64,000 nucleotides of DNA from Nocardioides sp. Kera G14 (GTDB lineage Bacteria > Actinomycetota > Actinomycetes > Propionibacteriales > Nocardioidaceae), in NCBI RefSeq assembly GCF_020715565.1, contig NZ_CP085839.1, forward strand, positions 1,860,001 through 1,924,000, written 5' to 3'. The notes beneath the pieces are model-generated. The model was not told where the DNA came from. It did not search any database and saw only the letters and a program-made list of their open reading frames with translations. This document shows positions 49,483-61,974 of this stretch, one piece after another (positions within the stretch are counted from its first letter, which is position 1; every line of letters begins with the position of its first letter). The position numbers and the translations under genes were made by a program.

Positions 49483-50627
49483 CAGGGGTTGCACCTCGTC
49501 GCCGTGCTGTAGATCGCGAGATTGTCGAGCTGCGTCTGGAGCTGCTTCATCACCGGCGAGTCGTCGATCGCCTTGCCGAGTGACGGCAGCGTGAGCTTCA
49601 TCGTGAAGTCGCAGAGGTAGTAGTTGTACCAACTGCCGTGGGTGCCGATGCGGGTCTGCGCCTTGAGGGTCTTGGGCAGGCGCTTGAGGGTCTCGTCCAT
49701 CACTGCCTGGTTCGCGGGCTTGTTGAGGATCGTCATGATGCGCTTGAGCTGGACGATGTCGGCCTTCGTCCACGGGCGTGCGTCGGTCAGCAGCCCGGCG
49801 AGCGAATCGGTGAGCGAGCCGATCTGCTTGATCGAGTCGCCGATCGCCGCGCGGTCACCGGAGAGGTCGCCCATCCAGTTGCTGAGCTGGGTGATGAGGT
49901 CGGCCAACTGGGTGCGATGGGCGTCGACCGTCTTCAGGGTCGTCGTCAGGTTGCTGATCACACTGGAGATCAGTTGGTCACGGTCGGCCAGTGAGCTTGT
50001 CAGAGACGCGGTCTGCGAGAGCAGGCTCTCGATCGTGCCGCCCTCACCCTGGAGGACCTTGATCAGGTTGTTCGAGAGTTTGTTGACGTCGTCGGGCGAG
50101 AGCGCCTGGAAGAGCGGCTGGAAGCCGTTGAAGAGCTCGGTCAGGTTGATCGCCGGCTGCGTCTGCGATTCCGGGATCTCCTGACCGGCCTTCAGGCGCA
50201 TCGCTCCGGGCGTGCCCTGCGTGAGCGCCAGATAGCGGTCGCCCACGAGATTGAGGTAGCGGATCTGCGCACCCGAGGCGGTCGTCATCGGCACCGAGGA
50301 CTCGACCTTGAACGTCACGATCGCCTTGTCGGCACCGAAGATCCGGACATCCTTCACCTCGCCGACGGAGACGCCCGCGACCCGGACGTCGTCACCGCCC
50401 TTGAGCTGGCTGGCGTTGCTGAAGACGGCCTTGTACTCGGTCTGGTCCCCGACCCCGATGTGCCCCATGATCAGGGCGAGCGTGCCGGTGACGATGACCG
50501 AGACGAGGATGAAGATGCCGAGCTTGATCCCTGCCGAGATCGTGCGGAGGTCACGCTTGTTGAACCGTGGCCCCTTCGGGGACGGCAGCACGACCGGGGA
50601 ACGGGGCGCGGTGGCGGTCTGGGTCAT
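49482..50627 (-). CDS. mce4B: Mce4B, Mce-family subunit
   Basis: A 381-residue Mce protein with a cytoplasmic N-terminal tail of about 33 residues, a helix (about 35-55) and MCE domain (about 62-140: LKGGDDVRVAGVSVGEVKDVRIFG, RYLNLVGDRYLALTQG). The C-terminal region includes the conserved HGSWYNYYLCDF segment of MceB proteins. ATG 50627 shares one base with the mceA stop. Confidence 0.9.
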   Translation of the reverse strand: MTQTATAPRSPVVLPSPKGPRFNKRDLRTISAGIKLGIFILVSVIVTGTLALIMGHIGVGDQTEYKAVFSNASQLKGGDDVRVAGVSVGEVKDVRIFGADKAIVTFKVESSVPMTTASGAQIRYLNLVGDRYLALTQGTPGAMRLKAGQEIPESQTQPAINLTELFNGFQPLFQALSPDDVNKLSNNLIKVLQGEGGTIESLLSQTASLTSSLADRDQLISSVISNLTTTLKTVDAHRTQLADLITQLSNWMGDLSGDRAAIGDSIKQIGSLTDSLAGLLTDARPWTKADIVQLKRIMTILNKPANQAVMDETLKRLPKTLKAQTRIGTHGSWYNYYLCDFTMKLTLPSLGKAIDDSPVMKQLQTQLDNLAIYSTATRCNP

Positions 50628-51772
50628 CACGGCACCAGGCCCTGGTTGAGGTGCTGGGCCGAATCGTCCTCGGTGCCGTCCTTGAGCGCCGGCCGGCCGA
50701 TCACCGGTGTCGATGGAAGGCCGAGGCACCAGGGGCCGTGGCCCATCTCGCCGTACTCCGGGCGGTCCTGCGGCGTGTAGGCGGGTCGCTGCTGTGCGCC
50801 GAGGTCCATCGTCTGGCGCACGCGGCCGTCACGGAAGGTCTGGTTGAGTCCGGGGATGTTGTTCACCAGCCCCTTGAGGAGGCAGGGGTACTCGGGCGAG
50901 TAGGTCTCGAGCAGCTTGAGCAGCGGGACCGCGAGCTTGCCCTCGACGTCGATGCCCTGCGCGTTCGTGGCCAGCAGCTTCGTCGCCGAGCCGGACACAC
51001 CGGTGACACTGGCGAAGAGCCCCTTGATCTGGTCCTTCTGCGTCGAGACCGTCGTCGCCGTCGTCGTCGCGTTGGTGAGGATGTCGACGAGGTCCGGGGC
51101 GGCGAGCGCGTAGGTGTGGGCGACGTCGGCGAAGCGGGTCAGGTCATCGGTGAGGGTCGGCAGGTGGACGTTCATGACCTGCAGGTAGTCGTCGAGCTCC
51201 TTGATCGTCATCCCGAGCTTCTCGCCGTTGCCCGACAGCGCCGTCGCCAGCGCATGCAGGGTGGCATTGAGGTCCTGCGGCCGCAACGCGGTCAGGAGGG
51301 TGTCGAGGCGGCCGAGGATCGACTCGAGCTCCACGCTCGTCTGCACCCGCGAGGCCGGGATCACGGTGCCGTCGGCGAGTCCCACCGGACCGCCTGCCTG
51401 GGCGGGATCCTCGAACTCGACGTACTTCTGGCCGAAGAGGGTGGTCGGCTTGATCGCCACCGTGGCGTCGGCGGGGATGGCCTTGGCCATCTTCGGGGTG
51501 AGGCCGAGCTTGATCACCGCCTGCGTGCCGTCCTGGCTGACACCGCGGATCTGGCCGACGACCACGCCGTGCATCCGAACGTCGCCGAACTTCGGCAGCT
51601 GCAGCCCGGCACGCTCGGCCTTGACCGTCACCCACGTCACGGGGGTGAAGGCCTTCTGATAGGCCGCGATCGCGAGCCCGATCAGCAGCGCCAGGGCGGC
51701 GACGTACACGATGCCCGCGACCAGGAGCCTGCGGTGCTCGGCGCGGGTGTCGCGGCTGACTGCCATCAGCAT
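50627..51772 (-). CDS. mce4A: Mce4A, Mce-family subunit
   Basis: A 381-residue Mce protein: helix (about 17-37), MCE domain (about 45-125: KFGDVRMHGVVVGQIRGVSQDG, KPTTLFGQKYVEFEDP), helical region, and C-terminus with paired Cys (YPCLL and PWCLGLP). It heads the six mce genes after yrbE4B with an 18-base gap and AGG upstream of ATG 51772; ATG 51766 is an alternative start. Mce4A-F together with YrbE4A/B import cholesterol in mycobacteria. Confidence 0.9.
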   Translation of the reverse strand: MLMAVSRDTRAEHRRLLVAGIVYVAALALLIGLAIAAYQKAFTPVTWVTVKAERAGLQLPKFGDVRMHGVVVGQIRGVSQDGTQAVIKLGLTPKMAKAIPADATVAIKPTTLFGQKYVEFEDPAQAGGPVGLADGTVIPASRVQTSVELESILGRLDTLLTALRPQDLNATLHALATALSGNGEKLGMTIKELDDYLQVMNVHLPTLTDDLTRFADVAHTYALAAPDLVDILTNATTTATTVSTQKDQIKGLFASVTGVSGSATKLLATNAQGIDVEGKLAVPLLKLLETYSPEYPCLLKGLVNNIPGLNQTFRDGRVRQTMDLGAQQRPAYTPQDRPEYGEMGHGPWCLGLPSTPVIGRPALKDGTEDDSAQHLNQGLVP

Positions 51773-51790
51773 GGGATTACCTGCGCTCCG

Positions 51791-55234
<3,444 letters not shown>

Positions 55235-55238
<4 letters not shown>

Positions 55239-55978
55239 TCGGGCTTGCGGAAGTAGAGGACCATCGACTTGCCGATGATCGGGTCGAGCACCTTGCCCGC
55301 CGCCTGCAGGACCTTGGGCTGCTTCATGATCTCCCAGACCAGCAGCTTGTGATACGCCTTGGCGAGCGGATGCTCGTCGTTGTTGACCCCGACCGCGCAC
55401 TTGATCCACCAGTACGGGGCGTGCAGACCGTGGGTGTACTCCTTGCCGGTGAAGACCATGGCGTCGCCGGCCTCGCCGTCGTTGAACCTGCCACCCTTGG
55501 TGACCTTGTCGATCAGCTCGTGGTCGGTGTAGATCCGGATGTGGCCGCCGGGCGCGTTGTGATAGTCGTCGGAGAGCCGCCAGTTGATCACCTCGGGCAG
55601 CCAGCGCGGCACGGAGATCGCCATCGTGCCGCCGGGGCGCAGCACCCGGATGAGCTCCTTGATCGCGTCGACGTCACGGTGGATGTGCTCGAGCACCTCG
55701 GCGCAGATGATCCGGTCGAACTCACCGTCGGCGAAGGGCAGTGCGAGGGCGTCGCCCTCCTTGGCGTCGGCCTCGGCGCCCTCGGGCACCTCGCCGGCCT
55801 CCTTCATCGCGGCGAACCACTCGCGCACCTTCGCCATCTCGTCGGCGTCCATGTCGAACGCGACGACGTCTCCCCCGCGGCGATAGGCCTCGAAGGCGTG
55901 CCGGCCGGCGCCGGCCCCCATGTCGAGGATCCGCTCTCCCGGCCGCAGGCCGAGTCGGTCGAAGTCAACGGTCAGCAT
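55235..55978 (-). CDS. class I SAM-dependent methyltransferase (UbiE/Methyltransf_11 type)
   Basis: A 247-residue methyltransferase with the SAM motif ILDMGAGAGRHAFEAYRRG (about 17-35), VVAFDMDADEM, the post-motif DRIICAEVLEHI, and LIRVLRPGGTMAISVPRWLPE. The C-terminal half has a segment (YWWIKCAVGVNNDEHPLAKAYHKLLVWEIM) that may bind the acceptor. It overlaps the glycosyltransferase by 7 bases and the toroid gene by ATGA, so all three are translated together. Confidence 0.83.
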
Positions 55979-57285
55979 TTGTTCTCCTCGGTGGTTGAGG
56001 TGCGAGCGGCAGCGAGCCTCGAAACCCGATAGTCGGCGATTACCTTCTCCAGTACGTCGGCGGTCTTCTCGGCCGCGGCGGCCCAGCTGAAGAGCTCCTG
56101 GACGCGGAGGCGCCCTGCGGCACCCATCCGTGCGCGGCGCTCGGGGTCGTCGAGCAGCGCGGCGACGGCCTCGGTGAGGGCGCCGACGTCGCCGGGCTCC
56201 ACCACGTCGGCGGCCAGGCCGTCGGGGCCCACGACCTCCGGGATGGCGCCGGCGCGGGAGACGACCAGCGGGGTCTCACACGCCATCAGCTCCGCCGTCG
56301 GGAGGGAGAAGCCCTCATACAGCGACGGCACGCAGGCCAGCTCCGCCGAACCCATCAGGTCGACGAGCTCGTCGTCGGTGAGACCGCTGGCGAAGGTGAC
56401 GTGGTCGGCGATGCCGAGGCGGTCGATGAGCTTCTCCGTGACGCCGCCCTCCTTGGGCTTGGTCACGAGCACCAGCTCGAGCTCGCGCTCGGTCAACAGC
56501 TTGGCGAACGCCTCCAGCAGCACCGAGATGCCCTTGAGCGGCGCGTCGGCGCTGGCCATCGCGAGGATCCGGCCCGGGACGCGTGGCTGGGTCGGTGGCC
56601 GGAAGCGGTCGTCGACGCCGAGCAGCACCGTGGTGACCCGGGCGGGGTCGACACCGAACTCACGGACGACGTCGCGTGCCGAGGACTCCGACGGAACGAG
56701 GATGTGGCGCACCTGCGGGGCGGCCTCGCGCTGCCAGCGCAGGAAGCTGTACCAGCGCCACACGCCCGGCTTGGGGAACTCGACGTGGAAGCGCGTGCGC
56801 GGCTTCCGGCGGATCCACGGCGCCGTCCGGAGCTCGATCGCGCGGTCCATCGTGATCGGGTGGTGGATGATCTCGGCCAGCGGCAGGCCCAGCGCCTCGA
56901 TCTCCAGGAGCGGCGGTGTCAGGGTCTGGTTGTCGAGGACGACGTCGAAGTCCTCGACCCGCTCGGCGAGCAGCTTCACGACACGCTTGCTGAAGGTCAG
57001 CGGCTCCGGGAACGCGCCCGAGCGCATCAGCGCCCACTCCTGGACATCGATCAGGTCCCGGAACTCGCGCGGGTGCGGATTGCGGAACTCGTCACCAGGC
57101 GCGTAGAGGTCGAGACTCGGCACCTTGGTCAGCGTGACGCCCGGGTCGAGCTCGGGGTAGGGCTGCCCCGAGAAGACCTCCACGGTGTGGCCCAGAGCGA
57201 CCAGTTCGCGACTCAGACGGCGGACGTAGATGCCCTGACCCCCCACATGCGGCTTGCTCCGATAGGACAGCAGAGCGATGCGCAT
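55972..57285 (-). CDS. GT4-family glycosyltransferase
   Basis: A 437-residue GT-B glycosyltransferase. The N-terminal domain begins RIALLSYRSKPHVGGQGIYVRRLSRELVALGH; the donor domain holds MASADAPLKGISVLLEAFAKL and the GT4 signature PSLYEGFSLPTAELMACETPLVVSRAGAIPEVVG (nucleotide-sugar contacts, E-x7-E). ATG 57285 gives the standard start. The C-terminal residues VSRLAAARTSTT come from a 37-bp dispersed repeat, also found in FadE31, and lie beyond the normal end of the family. Acceptor unknown. Confidence 0.86.
   Translation of the reverse strand: MRIALLSYRSKPHVGGQGIYVRRLSRELVALGHTVEVFSGQPYPELDPGVTLTKVPSLDLYAPGDEFRNPHPREFRDLIDVQEWALMRSGAFPEPLTFSKRVVKLLAERVEDFDVVLDNQTLTPPLLEIEALGLPLAEIIHHPITMDRAIELRTAPWIRRKPRTRFHVEFPKPGVWRWYSFLRWQREAAPQVRHILVPSESSARDVVREFGVDPARVTTVLLGVDDRFRPPTQPRVPGRILAMASADAPLKGISVLLEAFAKLLTERELELVLVTKPKEGGVTEKLIDRLGIADHVTFASGLTDDELVDLMGSAELACVPSLYEGFSLPTAELMACETPLVVSRAGAIPEVVGPDGLAADVVEPGDVGALTEAVAALLDDPERRARMGAAGRLRVQELFSWAAAAEKTADVLEKVIADYRVSRLAAARTSTTEENKC
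55990..56026 (+). repeat. 37-bp dispersed repeat element in the glycosyltransferase end (copy 2)
   Basis: Begins GGTGGTTGAGGTGCGAGC and ends CAGCGAGCCTCGAAACC. It differs from 17109-17145 (minus strand) at 2 of 37 positions. Read with the gene (minus strand) it encodes VSRLAAARTST. Confidence 0.8.
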
Positions 57286-57390
57286 GGCGACAGAACCTAG
57301 CACCTGTTCCAGTCAGGACTTAGGTCCCATTCATGGTCCAGACCGGTTCCACTGTGCCGGACGCACCCATAGTCTGAGCTCGCGCCGGCC

Positions 57391-57412
57391 GACCACGGAG
57401 GGACCCGTGGTC
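57391..57412. promoter_or_regulatory. hairpin in the leader of the S8 protease gene
   Basis: Perfect 8-bp arms GACCACGG and CCGTGGTC around AGGGAC, 37 bases before the protease ATG, in the 164-base gap between divergent genes. It could be a 5' leader structure or an operator. I see nothing else definite in this gap. Confidence 0.4.
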
Positions 57413-57449
57413 GTGCACCCGGCGCGGCCATCCCGAAGGACACCTCGCC

Positions 57450-60400
57450 ATGACGCACCTGTTCGGTCGACCGCTGCCGGCGGTCGCGTTGACCACGCTG
57501 ACCGCCGCCGCACTCGCCTGCTCGACGATCGGAGCAGCCTCGGCCGCCTCGGCGGACGGCGACGGTGAGGGCACGCCGGCCCAGGTCGCGCCGTACGTCG
57601 CCGCCAGCCCGGCGATCCCCTCCACCAAGCTCTCCGCCGCGCTGTCCCGGACCGGCCGCCAGACCGTCTTCGTCCAGCTCGCCGGCGACGGCGCGGTCGA
57701 CGCGGGCTCGAAGGCCGCTGCGACCGCGCGACGCAAGGCGGTCAGCACCGACGCTGCGTCGGTCGTCAAGGCCGCCAAGGCCGAGGACTCGAAGCTCACC
57801 ACGCTCTACACGGTCAGCAACGCCGTCCCGGGCGTCGCCGTCTCGGCAGACCCGGCAGCCATCGCCGCCCTCGCCGCCCAGGCCCAGGTCGTCAAGGTCA
57901 CCCCGATCGTGCCGAAGACGCTCAGCAACGCCAGCTCGGCGACGCTGACCAACGCACTCGCCACCTGGCAGTCGCTGGGGAACACCGGCACCGGCGTCAC
58001 GATCGGCGTCATCGACTCGGGCATCGACTACACCCACGCCGACTTCGGTGGAGCGGGCACCACGTCGGCGTACGACCGCGCGCATGCCGCCTCGGACCAG
58101 TCGTTCACGCCGACGGCAAAGGTGGTCGGCGGCCACGACTTCGTGGGCGACGACTACCAGCCGGATCCGAGTCTCGACGGCTTCCAGCCCGTTCCGGAGC
58201 CCGACGAGGACCCGCTCGACTGCAGCGGCCACGGCACTCACGTCGCCGGTACGGCGGCCGGCTACGGCGTCAACGCCGACGGCTCGACCTTCACCGGCTC
58301 CTACAAGAACCTCGACGCGGACAAGCTCGCCGCGATGAAGGTCGGACCCGGCATGGCGCCGGGAGCCAGTCTCGTCGCGCTCAAGATCTTCGGCTGCACC
58401 GGCCCGACGACGATGACGATCCCCGCGCTCGACTGGGCGCTGGACCCGAACGGCGACGGTGACTTCTCCGACCACCTCGACATCGTCAACCTCTCCTCCG
58501 GCTCCGACGAGGTGCCCGCCGACGACCCCGACAACGCCGTGATCGAGGCACTCGCCGCCCACGGCGTCCTCCCGGTCGTCGCCAACGGCAACGCGGGCGA
58601 CCTCACCGACATCAGCGGCTCGCCCGCCAACGCCCCCAGCGCGCTTGCGGTCGCCAGCTCGGTCGACGCCTTCTCGCTCGCCGACGGTCTCCGCGTCGAC
58701 GCGCCCGCCTCGGTCGCCGGCACGGTCGTCGGCCAGTTCTCGGTCAACTACGACTGGGCCTCCGCCTCGCCTGTCAGCGCGCCCGTCGTCGCCCTGTCGG
58801 CCGGCAACACCGACGGCTGCGACCCGCTCTCGGCCGCCGACGCCTCCCGGGTCGCCGGCAAGATCGTGTGGCTGGAGTGGGACGAGGACGACGCGACCCG
58901 TCGCTGCGGGTCCACCGAGCGTGACGCGGTCCACGACGCCGGCGCCGTCGGCGCGATCTTCACCTCCGGCGTCGACTCCTTCGACTACGGCATCGCGGGC
59001 TCGACCGAGATGCCGATCGTGCAGATCACCGCGACGGCGACCGCGCGCCTGCGTCCCGCCCTCGAGGCCGGCACCCTCGCCGTCACTTTCGACCCGGCCC
59101 TGGCCGGCACCGTGCCCTCGACGACGCCCGGGCTCGTCGACACGCTCAGCACCTTCTCCTCACGCGGTGGTCACGGCTCCGTCGGTGTCGTGAAGCCGGA
59201 CCTCACCGCGCCCGGCGACACGATCGTCTCGGCCGGTGTCGGCTCCGGCTCGGGCGCCACCACGTTGTCCGGCACCTCGCAGGCCGCCCCCCATGTCGCC
59301 GGCATCGCCGCGCTCGTGCAGGCCGCCCACCCGGGCTGGTCACCCGAGGAGCTCAAGGCCGACCTGATGAACACCGCCGACCACGACCTCTACACCGGCA
59401 CCGGCCAGAGCGGTGCCGTCTACGGGCCCGCCCGCGTCGGCTCCGGGCGCGTCGACGCTGCCGCGGCGGTGGGCAACAGCCTCCTCGCCTACTCCGCCGA
59501 CGACACCGGCGCGGTGTCGCTCTCCTTCGGTGTCCTCGCCGTCCCGATCACGACCAAGAAGTACACCGCGACCCGCGAGCTCACTCTGGCCAACAAGGGG
59601 ACCCATGACGTGACGGCCAGCGTCGGTTACGCACCGGCCACCACCCAGCCAGGGGTGACCTTCTCCGGTCCCGGCAAGGTGACCGTCAAGGCAGGTCGCA
59701 CCACGACCGTGACGATCAAGGTCACCGTCACTCCCGGCGCGCTGCGGCGCACGATCGACCCGACCATGGCCGAGACGCAGACCAACCCGTACTTCGGCAC
59801 CGACGAGGCCCGCCAGTTCGTGGCCGACGCGTCCGGCCGCGTGATGATCTCGACCTCGACGGGTGCCGAGCTGCGCGTCCCCGTCTACGCCGCCGCCAAG
59901 CCGACGGCCGCCACCAGCACCACCGTGTCCAAGAAGGGCTCCTCGCTGCTCCTCAAGGGCACCGGCGTCCTGCAGGGCGAGGGGACGTCGGCGTACACCT
60001 CGCTGGTCAGCGTGCTGCAGCTCGGCGCCACGAGCGGCAAGCTGTCGCAGTGCTCCGCGGACCAGCTCGGCGGCTGCTGGATCATGGACTCCGAGCGCGG
60101 CGGTGACCTGCGCTACGTCGGCGCCGGCTCGGTGAAGGGCGACGACGGGTACGCCGACGGGCTGCTGTGGTTCGGCCTCAACTCCTGGGGCCAGTGGCCG
60201 ACCCTCGACTCGACGATCGTGCCGTTCGTGGACTTCGACGTGGACGGTGACGGCGCCCCCGACTACGAGGTGTACGCACAGTCGATGCCCTCGACCGACC
60301 TGCTCTACGCGTGGACCGTCGACCTCAACACCGGGGACCTGGTCGGGCTGATGCCGGTCAACCTCAACGACGGCTCGGTCGACACGAACGTCTTCGACTC

Positions 60401-60809
60401 CGACACCCTCCTGCTGCCCGTATCCCTGTCGGCACTGGGCGTTCCGGCCGACACCGAGTCGCTGCCGATCACCTACCAGGCCGGCACCTTCTCGCTGTAC
60501 GACGGCGCCCTGATGGACCTCACCGACCCGGCCGACTACGACGTGGCCGACCCGTCACTCGCCGTCGATGCACCGCTGTACCTCGACGCCGGCGGTTCTG
60601 CGATCGGCTTCACCCTCGCCTCGGGCACCACCAGCGCGCAGGCACTCGTGCTGCACCTGCAGGGTGCGCCGGGAGAGCGAGCCGAGGTCGTCACGGTCGG
60701 TGACACGAAGACTCAGCACCGGACGAAGCCGCAGCACAAGCGCGCGCCGTTCAAGGGCACCTGGCACAAGCAGGACAAGCACTTCCACGCCCCGGCGCAC
60801 CGCCGCTGA
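57450..60809 (+). CDS. secreted S8 (subtilisin-like) serine protease with PA domain
   Basis: A 1119-residue exported protease. Signal peptide about residues 1-33 (hydrophobic core AVALTTLTAAALACSTIG). A propeptide/inhibitor-like region (about 45-155) precedes the catalytic domain. Catalytic triad: Asp189 in VIDSGIDYTHADF, His261 in GHGTHVAGTAAG, Ser610 in GTSQAAPHVAG. Between His and Ser a PA-type insert is present (about 420-550). The C-terminal ~480 residues are beta-rich, perhaps for wall or substrate binding, and end in a basic HR-rich tail. Role: extracellular protein breakdown; not tied to steroids. Confidence 0.92.
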   Translation: MTHLFGRPLPAVALTTLTAAALACSTIGAASAASADGDGEGTPAQVAPYVAASPAIPSTKLSAALSRTGRQTVFVQLAGDGAVDAGSKAAATARRKAVSTDAASVVKAAKAEDSKLTTLYTVSNAVPGVAVSADPAAIAALAAQAQVVKVTPIVPKTLSNASSATLTNALATWQSLGNTGTGVTIGVIDSGIDYTHADFGGAGTTSAYDRAHAASDQSFTPTAKVVGGHDFVGDDYQPDPSLDGFQPVPEPDEDPLDCSGHGTHVAGTAAGYGVNADGSTFTGSYKNLDADKLAAMKVGPGMAPGASLVALKIFGCTGPTTMTIPALDWALDPNGDGDFSDHLDIVNLSSGSDEVPADDPDNAVIEALAAHGVLPVVANGNAGDLTDISGSPANAPSALAVASSVDAFSLADGLRVDAPASVAGTVVGQFSVNYDWASASPVSAPVVALSAGNTDGCDPLSAADASRVAGKIVWLEWDEDDATRRCGSTERDAVHDAGAVGAIFTSGVDSFDYGIAGSTEMPIVQITATATARLRPALEAGTLAVTFDPALAGTVPSTTPGLVDTLSTFSSRGGHGSVGVVKPDLTAPGDTIVSAGVGSGSGATTLSGTSQAAPHVAGIAALVQAAHPGWSPEELKADLMNTADHDLYTGTGQSGAVYGPARVGSGRVDAAAAVGNSLLAYSADDTGAVSLSFGVLAVPITTKKYTATRELTLANKGTHDVTASVGYAPATTQPGVTFSGPGKVTVKAGRTTTVTIKVTVTPGALRRTIDPTMAETQTNPYFGTDEARQFVADASGRVMISTSTGAELRVPVYAAAKPTAATSTTVSKKGSSLLLKGTGVLQGEGTSAYTSLVSVLQLGATSGKLSQCSADQLGGCWIMDSERGGDLRYVGAGSVKGDDGYADGLLWFGLNSWGQWPTLDSTIVPFVDFDVDGDGAPDYEVYAQSMPSTDLLYAWTVDLNTGDLVGLMPVNLNDGSVDTNVFDSDTLLLPVSLSALGVPADTESLPITYQAGTFSLYDGALMDLTDPADYDVADPSLAVDAPLYLDAGGSAIGFTLASGTTSAQALVLHLQGAPGERAEVVTVGDTKTQHRTKPQHKRAPFKGTWHKQDKHFHAPAHRR

Positions 60810-60818
60810 TCCGGCCAC

Positions 60819-60901
60819 CAAAGGGTCACCGTGATCCTTTGCGGCGTCGGTGACCGTTCAGACGGTCACGCACAGCCCCAAAGGTCACCGTGACCCTTTG
60901 G
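60819..60901. promoter_or_regulatory. three symmetric elements between the protease and AbrB genes
   Basis: Element 1 (60819-60841) has arms CAAAGGGTCA and TGATCCTTTG around CCG. Element 2 (60850-60869) has arms GTGACCG and CGGTCAC around TTCAGA. Element 3 (60878-60901) has arms CCAAAGGTCA and TGACCCTTTGG around CCG. Elements 1 and 3 are near copies. They could be terminator hairpins for the protease, operators for the AbrB gene, or both; no T-run is seen. Confidence 0.5.
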
Positions 60902-60921
60902 TGATGCCAGACTGGCGGACG

Positions 60922-61974
60922 ATGACCCTCTCGGCGAACGTGCGCGGCTATGCGCTGATCCTGGCCGTGACGGTCGTGACGAGCGTGGCGCTGGCGGCGG
61001 TCCATGTGCCGTCGCCGGTCCTCTTCGGCGGGCTCGTCGGGGGCATCGTCCATGCGCTGACGTCGCCTGTACCGCTGACCCTCCCGCCACGCGTCTTCCG
61101 ACTGAGCCAGGCCATGGTCGGCGTGATCATCGGGGCGGGGATCTCACTGAGTTCGCTCAGCGCGATGGGCAATGACGCGGTCGCGATCATCGCGGTGACC
61201 CTCGGCACGGTCCTCATCTCGCTGGGAGCGGGGCGCATCCTCGCCCTCCGGCCCGACGTCACCCCGGTCACCGGCGCCTTCGCCCTGATCGCCGGCGGCG
61301 CCTCCGGTGTCGTGGCGATCGCGCGGGAGCTCGGCGCGGACGACCGGGTCGTCACGGTCGTCCAGTACCTCCGTGTCCTCATCGTGCTCATCACGATGCC
61401 CGTCGTCACCGCGCTGGTCTTCCACCCCGATCACGGCATCGGCTCCCTCGACACCAGCAATCCCAGCGATCTCGGCCAGTCATTGGCGTACGTCGTCCTC
61501 ACGCTGGCCCTCGGACTCCTGATCGCCCGGCTCGTGCCGATCACGACCTCGATCCTGCTCGGACCGATCGTCGTCGGCGCGATCCTCGTCTCGACCGACT
61601 GGTTCGACGCGGTCTCCGTGCCGGCGGTGCTGCAGTGGCTGGCCTACGCGTTCATCGGCATCCAGGTGGGGCTGCGCTTCACCCGCGCCTCGCTCGCCTC
61701 GATCGCGCGGATGCTGCCGGTCGTCACGCTGATCATCCTCGGCATGATCGTCGCCACCGCCGCGATGGGCTCGCTGCTCGCCGTACTCACGCCCGTCGAC
61801 GGTCTCACCGCCTACCTCGCCACGACGCCCGGCGGCCTCTTCGCCGTCCTGGCCACGGCCGCCGACTCCGGCTCCGACGTCACCTACGTGATGGCGGTCC
61901 AGCTCGTGCGGCTGCTGGTCATCCTCTGCCTCACTCCGCTGCTGGCACGGGTGCTGTCGCGGCGCGCGGCATGA
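60922..61974 (+). CDS. AbrB-family (ammonia monooxygenase-like) membrane protein
   Basis: A 350-residue integral membrane protein of the Pfam AbrB transporter-like family, with about ten helices and two related halves. Family segments are FGGLVGGIVHAL, LSQAMVGVIIGAGISL, ALIAGGASGVVAIARELGADDRVVTVVQYLRVLIVL, AYAFIGIQVGLRFT and ATTPGGLFAVLATAADSGSDVTYVMAVQLVRLL. ATG 60922 places the first helix at the N-terminus; ATG 60904 and GTG 60850 are alternatives, but 60850 would put symmetric elements inside the gene. Its 3' end overlaps the convergent MFS gene by 44 bases. Substrate unknown. Confidence 0.82.
   Translation: MTLSANVRGYALILAVTVVTSVALAAVHVPSPVLFGGLVGGIVHALTSPVPLTLPPRVFRLSQAMVGVIIGAGISLSSLSAMGNDAVAIIAVTLGTVLISLGAGRILALRPDVTPVTGAFALIAGGASGVVAIARELGADDRVVTVVQYLRVLIVLITMPVVTALVFHPDHGIGSLDTSNPSDLGQSLAYVVLTLALGLLIARLVPITTSILLGPIVVGAILVSTDWFDAVSVPAVLQWLAYAFIGIQVGLRFTRASLASIARMLPVVTLIILGMIVATAAMGSLLAVLTPVDGLTAYLATTPGGLFAVLATAADSGSDVTYVMAVQLVRLLVILCLTPLLARVLSRRAA

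Noticed and set aside
57300..57330. Possible KstR box with AAC and GTT near the glycosyltransferase start
   Set aside because: The half-sites AGAACC and TGTTCC are too far apart to match TnnAACnnGTTnnA.
60819..60841. Element between the protease and AbrB genes as another member of the 22-bp family
   Set aside because: It lacks the CCGCCGA start and CTCACTCA/TTTCCTG end, and spacing between its copies is not a multiple of 22.
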